Positions 22,140 to 30,886 of a DNA stretch of 64,000 bases are shown piece after piece. This DNA comes from Pelodera strongyloides (lineage: Eukaryota; Nematoda; Chromadorea; Rhabditida; Rhabditidae), in the NCBI GenBank assembly GCA_036852015.1, contig JAANDG010000340.1:62001-126000 (forward strand). The letters are read 5' to 3'. Both the position numbers and the translations under genes were made by a program. Each line of letters opens with the position of its first letter. The stretch's first letter is position 1. The notes under the pieces are model-generated. The model worked only from the letters and a program-made list of their open reading frames with translations, had not been told where the DNA came from and made no database searches.

Positions 22140-22515
22140 TGTTGTGTATCACAGGTATTACTTCTGATACAACAGAACTGAGCGACAAGATATTGGACGA
22201 TCTTCGAATAACGGGTTTATTAGCGACGAAGACGGGCGAGGCGATTTAATGAGCTGATATAATGAGCGATGAGTGTTTAGGCCGTAGCCCTTATATACGG
22301 ATGGCTACGTGCAGATCAAACACCAATAATATAAACACTAATAACTTGCGGGTAGTTGCAATGAGATAATTTGCCAACGGCAAGACAGAGTGTGCTCCAC
22401 TGATCACTAAGGACGAAAATATCAGTGAGCAGATGTGAGTGAGTAACACGTGAACAACATAAGTAACAAAGTAACAAACTACAAATAAATCTTAGGTATA
22501 CCGTAATACCTAACA
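22140..22515 (-). repeat. Gypsy-A 5' LTR
   Basis: Partner of 17020-17395. In element orientation it starts TGTTAGG and ends CACAACA, and probably holds promoter and poly(A) signals. Confidence 0.93.
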
Positions 22516-22520
22516 AATAG

Positions 22521-23146
22521 AATACGTGTTCCCCATTAAGGAAACAAAAAAAAGTTGTCAAACGTTTCCCAGTTAAAAGAAAATGATTTTCAAAGTTCAC
22601 CTTTTCCATAGTAAACGCGTTTGCTGAAACCCTGGCTTACAATTACAAGCCAGTGTCCATGGAGCAAATTTCAACTTTGCATGCGGATATCGGCAAATAG
22701 CAAGATTCAATATTCAGGGCATGCAAATTCGAATTTACATATTCAGTCGTCTATTTAATGCATGTCTGGTATGGAAACGCCAGTTACGTGTTTTTTTTGC
22801 GCATTTTGACAGCATACATATTCCCTTTAAGTTTTGCTAGAGAGTATACAGTACAGACTAGAGTAGAGAGTATGCAGTACAGAAAAAGCAATTGTACAAT
22901 TCTTTTCTCATCGTGCCTCCCGCGGGCAGCTGACTATATAGCCAAATACATAAGGACAAACAAAAAGAGCGAGATGCCCTCGTGACATACACACTATGGA
23001 AATAAGGATGCAAGCTGTATTACACTCCCTAAAAATTACTTGAAACTGTGGTGAAACCGGTTGAAACTTAGTTTGTATACATTATAATAAACAACCTTTA
23101 CGCAAATTACGGACAAATAATAAATATAGCTTCAAGTCAAGTCTCT
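22521..23146. repeat. Remnant of the MITE hosting Gypsy-A and another MITE arm
   Basis: 22521-22760 continues the MITE broken by Gypsy-A and resembles 57890-58223 in inverse orientation (AAAATGATTTTCAAAG, TAGTAAACGCGTTT). 23058-23146 resembles MITE right arms (TTAGTTTGTATACATTATAATAA). No gene seen. Confidence 0.55.
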
Positions 23147-23973
23147 TTAAAGGGAGAAGCCCATGAGAAAAAGTTTTTCTCAATTTACTTGCACAGAATG
23201 ACCAGAATCTCAGAAATATTAATGTGAAAACCGCACCTCTTTCCATCTAGATCTCGCAGATACATATATTCTATGCTAAACAGTTCGGCTAGTCTGAACC
23301 AGTTTTCTGGCATTACAGTACTGGAAACGTTATATTATAATGGTAGTAACGGTTTAACAATTATCGTGTTGAGAAAGAATGCTAATGGACGGATCTTATT
23401 ATATAAAGTTGGGAGCTTTGTTTGTTTGCTTGTGCGTTTGTTTGAGTGTACGTTTGGATGATGTGCGTTACGCTCAGGTTGTAGGATTGGTTCAGTAGTT
23501 CACGTTCCCGTGCACTGAGCCATCTCACTTCCCGAGCGCCCCTCTCACAAACGATAAAAAAATGCTACATTTACGGAATGTGTGTGGTGTATCGTTCAGG
23601 CGCGTCGGCGGCGCTCAAAGTACTTCGATTAAAATACAAAGAACATGCAAATCTAGAGCAACAAAACAAGCAGTGAAGCGAGGATCTTTGCATATGATCC
23701 ATACTCTAATTTTTTATAGCTACTTTTGAATCCACGTTTCACGTATACATAAAATAAAATAAATGTAATAGAAAGTCGCCTCGTAGCCGGCTGGTAGACT
23801 ATAAAAAGGTATGTTTAACTTTCTGACAACGGTGCCTGGCCGAACTGTTTAGCATAGAATATCTCTGCGAGTTCACGATGCAAATAGATGTTCACAGAAA
23901 TATTTATGAGATTCCGCACATTCTGTGCAAGTAAACTGAGGATTTTTTTTTTCTCGTGGGCCTCTTCCTTTAA
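23147..23973. mobile_element. TTAA-type MITE carrying a Helitron-like insertion
   Basis: Ends are TTAAAGGGAGAAGCCCATGAG and CTCGTGGGCCTCTTCCTTTAA. The same family occurs uninterrupted at 38501-38958 and 56634-57078. The Helitron-like element 23394-23794 sits in its centre. Confidence 0.8.
23394..23794 (+). mobile_element. Helitron-like non-autonomous element (401 bp)
   Basis: It starts TCTTATTATATAAAGTTGGG and ends GTAGCCGGCTGG, followed by T. The related MITE at about 56915 reads GGACGGATATAAACC uninterrupted, so the insertion lies precisely between A and T. The terminal hairpin is degraded. Confidence 0.7.
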
Positions 23974-24099
23974 CAACAAGCCGTTTTCCGTTTTCATGTG
24001 CATCAATAAGGGGCGGTTTGAACAATTCACTGGTTTCATGAGAAATTCTAGTTCATCTGAAACGCAATGCATAAGTAGAATACATTCGCAATTACGTAC

Positions 24100-24291
24100 T
24101 TGAGAAATACACCCCCCTCTTGAACAAGGGATTGAGTTGCCTGAACCCGTGGAAATATTCTCTTGAGAAAATGTTAAACGGCGATCCTCATCGATGCGCA
24201 GAAGCACGTTGACACTAGAACATCCTTTTTGCCATCCCACAATGTAAAAAAAAGTGAGTAGTTCCAGTCGCACTGGTTCTCCTTGATATAC
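24100..24291 (-). CDS. HSP70-like exon (equivalent to exon 8)
   Basis: Flanked by a CTTTTTCAG acceptor and an AA|GTACGTAA donor, 192 bp in phase 0, as in exon 8 (207 bp) of the + strand gene. The shared start is VYQG, followed by the block VNVLLRIDEDRRLTFSQE against [18 protein letters not shown]. It covers part of the substrate-binding beta domain region. The nearest exons in the same orientation are the terminal exon at 14554 and exon 6 at 55838. It is open, with good splice sites, so it is either part of a giant gene or a young fragment. Confidence 0.7.
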
Positions 24292-24334
24292 CTGAAAAAG
24301 AAGGTAAAAGTAAAGAGATGAATAGTACCGGGTT

Positions 24335-25940
24335 ATATCAGCCGAATATGCAGGGCTTATTGGAGAAGAAATCATCCATACATCCCCTGTACATCCGTAC
24401 ATCTTCATACACCTCCCATACATAACTGTGGGAAAGCGGACATCTCTGTACATCTCAGAATAGATTCCCTCATACATACGGTACACCCTCATACATCCTG
24501 TAGGGTAGACGTACACCCTCGTCCATCACTTAACACATTTTTTGAACACCATGTTTTTAAGGATACATTTTTAGAAAACCTTCAAAACATAGTGAATGGT
24601 GTGAATAAATACCAAATGAAAATTATGAAGAAAAAAAACTGTTTCACTGAGAATACCTATGCTCCAATTTTATCAATGTTCCAATAAAAAATACATATTC
24701 ATTTTCATAATCATAGACGATGAAGCTTCCTTCGCTCATCACTTCATAACCCCGTTTCCATCTAACACATATTTTCTGCATCTTAAATTCAATATGTTTA
24801 TAGATTCAGATATACAGCCAAGTATACCCCCATAGCCAGCACAGGTAAGGATACGAAGAGACACGCAGATGGTAGGGATACTGTGGTACATCCAAATGAT
24901 ACCCTGGACAATGTCAAATGGAGCACACACGAAATTTTCACACTAAACATAAGAGCAAATTGAACGGTGGTGTTTCTAGACCACGCACTAAAGTATTCGA
25001 GGTGTTTATTTTAGATTACGCATTTGTGAATTGTGCTAACCACAGTTTCTCTCCATTTGGCACTGGCCCAGCTTGTCACTTGGCTCTTGTCAAAGATGTA
25101 CTCTACCCCAGTAACCCTACCCTCTGCGTCCATCTTTGTACCCTTATCTGAACAGGATATGGGTGGTGATTGGTGATACTTGACTGGATATCATTCTCTA
25201 TGACATCCGACGGGAAACTTTGATGGTGCCATGCGAAAAAAAGTATTTCGCCCAGGCTTCGCCGGACACCCGCCGGGTACGCCTGGCGCCCGGCATTTTC
25301 GACTGGACGAAAATTAAAAATGTGTACAGAAACAAATAAGAACGGTGCGCCGGGAAATCAGAGAGACAATCTAAGTGTTGGCAAATAAATCATTGAAACG
25401 TTTGGTAAAATTGGCGCATATGGTATCCTCAGTGAAACAGAATAATTATTGTTATTTATAGCTTCACTAAGTGATTCACTTTTTCCGATCAAGTAAATGT
25501 ATTACTTGATAAAAAAAAGCCAACAGAAATTAAGGAAAAGTAGCGCTGAAATAAAGGTAATGGTGATGAAACGTTTTTTTATGATAAAATGGGTTGTTCT
25601 GAATATTTATTCTTGCGATATACCCTTTTGTTCAAAGTGGTATTATGTTATGATTTATGATGCTGAGCATATTTGTTGTGTATTTGCACGTTTTCTAGTG
25701 CAAAATTTAACCTTATAATACAGTGTTAAAAAAATTGTAAAGTGGTGTACGAGAGTGTACGTATACCCTACAGGATGCATGAGGGTTTACCGTGCGAGGG
25801 ATGTATGGGGATGCACGAATCTATTCTGGGGTGTACGGAGATGTATGGCTTCCCACAGGTATGTATGGGGCGTATGAATATATACGGATGCACAGGGATG
25901 TATGGAGGGTGTCTTTTCCAATAAGCCAATATGCAGAAAC
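24335..25940. mobile_element. Foldback element with about 190-bp inverted arms
   Basis: The left arm (about 24335-24535) and right arm (about 25742-25940) are imperfect inverted repeats, starting ATATGCAGGGCTTATTGGA and ending TCCAATAAGCCAATATGC. Each arm is built of short GATGTATGG/GTGTACGG motifs. The 1.2-kb centre has no supported gene. Confidence 0.65.
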
Positions 25941-26435
25941 GGTGCACTCATTTCTGAAGCCAGACACTGGCCTTTCAACTTCCCGACGGACAATTTTCGC
26001 AGGCAAGCCGGTTTAAAGCAGCCTGTTACCACTTTTATGCGGGGGTTTCAGGCTGGAATCTAACCAAAGACTGGTAGCGTGTAGCATGATCAAAGCGCAC
26101 TGGCCACGCCCCCCCCCCACGAGAAGGAACATTATAAAGTGGCGTGTCTACATACTAAATCGTATTGTCAGAACTAGGCATGGAATAGCAAAGAATGCAT
26201 ATTGCTAGCTTTTGAATTATGCTTAGAATTTTCGTTTCAAAATAATATCAGTACCAGTATTGTAATATGACAGTAGTAACAAATAGTATGTCAAATATAC
26301 CCAAGCTCTCATGGATTGATTGTGCTGGAGTGGGAATTCTAAGTTGCTTTTAAAAGGTATTCTTGTGCAGCTATCAAGAATTCGTGTCTTTGTTCGGACG
26401 CCGGTTGAAATCGCCTAAATGAGATATTACAATAA
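25941..26435. other. Intergenic stretch, no supported gene
   Basis: Nothing recognised. It was searched on the - strand for the missing HSP70-like exon 7, without success. Confidence 0.5.
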
Positions 26436-26463
26436 CCAGTCGCTAGGCGCGCTATCGCGCGCC
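26436..26463 (-). mobile_element. Helitron-like 3' terminus (- strand)
   Basis: Read on the - strand, a perfect 7-bp hairpin GGCGCGC/GCGCGCC with a 4-base loop is followed by TAGCGA and then CTGG, next to T. The GC-rich stretch extends to about 26550. The 5' end of this element was not located. Confidence 0.55.
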
Positions 26464-26669
26464 TTGCTCCTGGATCGGGTCGTCGCGGCCTTCGGCGGCT
26501 TCGACCCATGCTTAATACGTGCTTGTCGTCGGGGACCTCGGCCGCTAGCTCCTTTTAACCGTACTTACATGGCCTTATTTCCGGCTCTCGTGAAAAGTTT
26601 TTCAAGGCCTTAAAACAAATGGAAAAAAAATTAAATGGGAAACTTTTAACAATTTTTGTTGTTGTTTCC

Positions 26670-27197
26670 TTAAAGGGTCAAGCCCACCGAAATAAACCTA
26701 TATTTATTATTTGTTCATAATTCATAAAAAGAGTATTTATTAAAATATATACAGACTAAATATTATTCAGTTTTACCACGGGGAAGTTTTTCCGGTGAGC
26801 TTTCCTTACGGAAGGTACCGTAGAGCCGTCTTTGTTTAAAGGTGTATGCATTTTTTGTTCGTCTTGGTTTGCCTCCTTGTCTGCACTCTCATGTGCATAT
26901 GTGTCTTCTTAGGCTGGTGCCTCTTTATTCAGCATACTCTCTCGTGTTTCGTCGCAGGACTAATATAAGCAAACAACTACGGTACTATGGGGAGGTTTTA
27001 ACTGCCTTAAAAATGTTTTAACTTTCTTTCACCCAAGGCTTGTCTACGGTACCTTCCGTAAGGAAACCTCACCGGAAAAACTTCCCCATGGTAAAACTTA
27101 ATACTATTTAGTTTGTATATACTATAATAATTACCCTTTTTATGAATTATGAACAAATAATAAATATAGGTTTATATCGGTGGGCCTGTCCCTTTAA
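26670..27197. mobile_element. Complete TTAA-type MITE inserted in another MITE
   Basis: TTAAAGGGTCAAGCCCACCG to CGGTGGGCCTGTCCCTTTAA, with long inverted arms containing GGAAGGTACCGTAG. Flanks (GTTGTTTCC and GGGGAACAC) match another MITE family that reads GTTGTTTCCTTAAAGGGG uninterrupted at about 58150, showing a TTAA target duplication. Confidence 0.85.
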
Positions 27198-27997
27198 TGG
27201 GGAACACACATTAGGTACATAGGTCTAGAAAGAATGTCGTGTCAGATACTAAGTTTCATACAAACTCAGATGTAGGCATATAGGAGACAATACTGTGAAA
27301 TACTTGTTTACAGTAGACTAATGAATACGGGTCGACATTCTAACTTTACGCTCAACATACCCATACGTAACGATAACAATCTTTTAAAGCATGAATAAGA
27401 CCCGAAATTAGCTAATAATTTAATTCACAGTTCTTCATTTTACTCGTCTCCCTCTCTCTCTCCCTCTTTTTCTCTAAATCTCTCTCGAGAACGCTCTCTC
27501 GCGCTCTGTTCATCGTGCCTCTATTTTTGTTTACCTTAGAAAGGTTTGTTTACCTAAGCCAAATCGCTGTACGAGGGGCCGTCTGAATTACCGGGCCGCG
27601 GCCGCGACGTACCTGTTTGCGTGCGTTCGGCTGCTTTTGTTCACGTTCACGACAACATTTCAAATATTGTATTCTGCCGCCAATTTTATGGGCATACTGT
27701 ATTGCGCGCCTTTGGAGATTTATACTTAATCTGCGCAAGGAGATACCTTCTTCGCAGAATTCCCCTTGGCATTCCCTTTAATTTACGTATTGTTGGAGTT
27801 CAGGGAATGACGATTCCAAATCCGTTAAAATTATTCTGATAGTTCTCTGATAAAGCGAGCTATGTAGGTTAGAATTATATTTTTTAAACATTTTTATGCA
27901 TGGGAAGATGTGACAGCTGGAAATAGAGGGCGCCAGACAAGACACCTGTGTACAAGACACCGGTGAGAGACGCTCCTCGGACAGATGCAAGAAAGAC

Positions 27998-28028
<31 letters not shown>

Positions 28029-28525
28029 AAAACAGAGAGAGAGAGAGAGAGAAAAACAGAGAGAGAGAGAGACTATACAAATATGAACAATAGTGTTGAG
28101 AAAACTTGGAGTGGGAGAGAGTGAATGTTGGAAATATAAAGGGCCATAAGTCATAAGAAAAGAGAGGCAGAAAGAGATGGAGAGAATGGGCGGAAAGATA
28201 GTGAGAGGGGGAGGGAGAGAGACGGAGCAAGGTTCGTAGGGGTTGAGTTTGTGTTCCATTACCTACTATTCATGGCTGAATTTACAGTGTAAGCTACAGA
28301 GAAGAGTTTAGTAACACTTCTCTAGTTTAATTAATTCCTTCAAACTAAACTGTTCTACCTAATACACTTTTTTTTTTGCAAGAACAGAAAACAAATATAA
28401 ATGTTTAAATGTTTAAGTGTTTATGAGACTGTTTATGAGACGGAACTAGAGGAAAGAAGGAAATAGAGGGCTTTTTTACCGCGCAACATTACCTTTGCGC
28501 ACAAGTAGGCATTTTCAAACGGAGA
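27198..28525. other. Low-complexity stretch, no supported gene
   Basis: 27440-27510 is CT-rich and 27985-28075 is a GAGAGA tract with AAAACAG interruptions. Open frames over it are simple-sequence artefacts. Nothing else recognised. Confidence 0.7.
27985..28075. repeat. GA-rich microsatellite
   Basis: Runs of (GA)n separated by AAAGACA and AAAAACA over about 90 bp. Confidence 0.9.
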
Positions 28526-28530
28526 AGAAA

Positions 28531-28577
28531 TCGGCCGCAGGCCGTTTCGCCCAGTCCGCGGCTCTTAGTCCGGCTGG
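28531..28577 (+). mobile_element. Helitron-like 3' terminus
   Basis: Hairpin CGGCC-GCA-GGCCG, then GC-rich sequence ending CGGCTGG before T. It abuts a second Helitron start at 28585. The 5' end was not identified. Confidence 0.5.
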
Positions 28578-28584
28578 TAATAAA

Positions 28585-29024
28585 TCTTATTATATAAAGG
28601 AGAAGAGTTTACTTTTTTGTTTGTGTGAACATAACGAAACCTGTTCATAAAGAAAATTGTCTATTGGCATAGAGCATACAAAACCTTTGCCGATGGCGAG
28701 GTCCGAACCCACAACAGCGCACAACCTCTCGATTCATAGTCCAACGCTCTACCTGTTGAACTATGCTAGCTTATCACAAGGATAATCATCTTTCCAAGAG
28801 ACAACACCTTCAATGGCAAATTTGCATGGTAGCATTAGTCGAATGGAAATCCAAACTTATTATTATACGTTTCCACAATCTGAGGCGTGTCATTGTGTGG
28901 GAGGAGAAAGAGACGAGAGTTAACTTGTTACATTGTAGCAATTCTTTTTTAAATAGGGAAACAATCGGCCGAAGGCCTATTCCTCCAGTCGGAGGAGAGC
29001 CCGTAGGGCTCTTCTAACGGCTGG
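28585..29024 (+). mobile_element. Helitron-like element carrying a tRNA-like sequence (440 bp)
   Basis: The start TCTTATTATATAAAGGAG follows an A. The 3' end has a perfect 7-bp hairpin AGAGCCC-GTA-GGGCTCT (28996-29012), then TCTAACGG and CTGG before T, a textbook Helitron end. A tRNA-like sequence lies inside on the - strand. Confidence 0.7.
28689..28770 (-). tRNA. tRNA-like sequence with long variable arm (probable pseudogene)
   Basis: A-box-like TAGTTCAACAGG and B-box-like GGTTCGGACC are present. The D stem (4 bp) and T stem (5 bp with wobbles, loop TTCGGAC) form; the anticodon stem has one mismatch around loop CTATGAA (anticodon ATG). A variable arm of about 16 bases and a poor acceptor stem suggest a degenerate type II-like tRNA or SINE head. 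It lies inside a Helitron-like element. Confidence 0.45.
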
Positions 29025-29173
29025 TATTCAAATATTCAAATACCAGACTTCTCCGACTGGAGGAAACATCCTTTGTGGCTGATTGCCACTCTGTTTTAAA
29101 AATTATATGCTTTCCCAAAGGTAAAATCCACCTTATTCTGAAATGCAGCACAAATTTGCCATTCATGTTATCA

Positions 29174-29969
29174 AGTAAAGGAGGCCGCCAAGGCTCCTTT
29201 CTAAAATGCAGAGGTTGTAGTGCGTCTTGGGGCGTGTTTATTGGCGTACGGTAATGGTACACTATTTGTTCTTAATTTTTTCGTATTTTCCCGTCGGCCT
29301 ATTTTGAGTTGTTGTTGTGAGCTGTCGCTTGTTGCTGTCTATTTTGCTATCACTCACTATATTCGTTATTCATTCCGCTGATTATTAGTTTATATTCAAT
29401 TGCTGTATTTCTGCTTTGTTACTTGTTCTGTTAACGGTTTAGTTACCGAACCGTCAGTTTGGTATAGTTTCATTCTTGTTGTGTGTTGTCCAATTTGTTT
29501 AGTTGAACTTGTCATCGTTATATTTTCGGACGGTTCAATAACTAAACTATCGATTTATTGTTGTTACTTTGTGAGACCTGGGTGTCGCTTGTATGACCAG
29601 TTGAACGCGGTTGAAATCACCGGTTCTCTGATCAAGCTTCACGCCAACTTAAAAGGGATCACTGTTATTGCTTAATTGTTGTTGTTCATATTCACGTTAT
29701 ATATTTTGTCACTTTTACGCGGATCCTGGGTATCACTTCGACGTAAACCACACGAGGTTGAAATCACCTGTGTTGTTTAACGTGGTACGCCAACTTAAAG
29801 GATCCCGTTGCGTTTATTTTGGAGAATAACACTGCCAAGTGGATATTGATATCAGTTTATCATCGTTGGACAATTGAAATAAATCCCTTGGTGAAATCGA
29901 TCATGTTTCTTGATAGTGTATTGAAGTCACCCATGTTCAATGGTACCGATTCGCTTGCCGTCCGTAACT
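29174..29969 (+). repeat. Gypsy-B 5' LTR (796 bp)
   Basis: Direct partner of 36196-36986. It contains the start of the first reading frame (ATG at 29903) and two hairpin modules with the same loop (29603-29626 and 29750-29773). Confidence 0.93.
29603..29773 (+). promoter_or_regulatory. Gypsy-B repeated hairpins with loop TGAAATC
   Basis: Module one pairs GAAC/GTTC and GGT/ACC around TGAAATC; module two pairs ACAC/GTGT and GGT/ACC around the same loop. Each is followed by ACGCCAACTTAAA and GGATC-like sequence. The same modules recur in the 3' LTR. Confidence 0.55.
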
Positions 29970-30886
29970 TGGGGGCCGAATCACCTGTCTTACCATCATA
30001 TGAGTCTCGACCGCGCCCTTTATCGTTGGATTTTGATAATTATGACCCTACTGAAAGCCATGTTTCAGTAAGGCAAGAGGAGATGCCTCCATCGCCGCGA
30101 GTTGACCCGAAGAAGAAGGAGGGACAAGACGAAGTCAAGGAATTGAAGGGCGACGTGAACCTTGTTCAAGAGCAGGTAATTCCGGAATCTTCGAATTTGA
30201 ATGTTTGGGCTCAAGACGTCGTTGATAAAGTGACGGGTCTTGTAAGCAAAAACTCTCCTACAGAAGAGGAAAGAATTGTCGTGTTGGATGAATTCAGATC
30301 ATTGATTGAATCGTGCATATTGATGAACAGTGGAGAAAGCAATCATGTTCTCAAGAGTTTGCAGTGTGTGCTAGGCTGTGAGGAGGATGAGATCGTCGCC
30401 GTGGTAAAGAATATGAGGGACGATCTCAGTATGTTGGATAAGGCTATGCAAATGAATGAAGAGATATCTTTGCAGGTTGAGCGTCTGGTGACGCGTAATA
30501 AAAAGACCGACCGCGAGGTGAACATGCTCAAGGAGGCTCTGGATAAGGAGAAGGCCAACGTGGAGGATATGTCTCTTGTAAACAAGCAGCTCGAGAAACG
30601 CATCGCGGAACTGGAGAAGATAGTGGCTGAAAAAGGTGAGCATACACCCTGTACATCAGAAGGTAATGAGGAGAGCGAGTCATCAAGGCATGACATGGAA
30701 ACTTTTCAAACACCGTGCACGAGTTCACGCTTACTACGATTCCAGGAATTGGAGCAACGACTCCGCAACCTAGAGTTGCTTCAGGAGGAGAGGAGCCCGA
30801 CGAATGGCCGGCACGCAGTCTCCCAACAGGCCTTCCTGGTGAGTCGAGTTCAGATGATAGACAGAACTTACAAAATAGGAGGGTAG
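29903..30886 (+). CDS. Gypsy-B first ORF, coiled-coil protein
   Basis: 327 residues from an ATG inside the 5' LTR; the frame runs on through the primer-binding site. The N-terminus is acidic, the middle is predicted helical, and a long heptad-like segment lies at about residues 195-255 (VNMLKEALDKEKANVEDMS and beyond). No zinc knuckle. It overlaps the Gag-Pol frame by about 170 bp in a different frame. It could be an accessory Gag-like or matrix protein, or the N-terminal part of Gag joined by frameshifting or splicing. Confidence 0.7.
   Translation: MFLDSVLKSPMFNGTDSLAVRNLGAESPVLPSYESRPRPLSLDFDNYDPTESHVSVRQEEMPPSPRVDPKKKEGQDEVKELKGDVNLVQEQVIPESSNLNVWAQDVVDKVTGLVSKNSPTEEERIVVLDEFRSLIESCILMNSGESNHVLKSLQCVLGCEEDEIVAVVKNMRDDLSMLDKAMQMNEEISLQVERLVTRNKKTDREVNMLKEALDKEKANVEDMSLVNKQLEKRIAELEKIVAEKGEHTPCTSEGNEESESSRHDMETFQTPCTSSRLLRFQELEQRLRNLELLQEERSPTNGRHAVSQQAFLVSRVQMIDRTYKIGG

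Larger units (their letters stand above)
17020..22515 (-). mobile_element. Gypsy-A: Ty3/Gypsy LTR retrotransposon
   Basis: Two 376-bp LTRs (17020-17395 and 22140-22515) enclose gag and pol on the - strand. TSD AATAG is at 17015-17019 and 22516-22520. It lies inside a MITE whose uninterrupted relative is at about 58150-58223. A primer-binding-site candidate, TGGCGTTCAGGAG, lies one base inside the 5' LTR (near 22138) and a purine-rich tract AAGGTTGGAGG directly precedes the 3' LTR. The LTRs differ by only a few substitutions, suggesting fairly recent insertion, but pol has a frame break. Confidence 0.92.

Noticed and set aside
25245..25310. GC-rich hairpin-like sequence resembling a Helitron end
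   Set aside because: No CTRR-T follows at the right distance and no matching start was found.
27778..28259. Long - strand frames rich in Ser, Leu and Phe
   Set aside because: They translate a GA/CT microsatellite and are simple-sequence artefacts.
29400..29675. 91-codon frame repeated at 36420-36695
   Set aside because: It lies wholly inside the Gypsy-B LTR and is duplicated because the LTR is; no sign of a separate gene.
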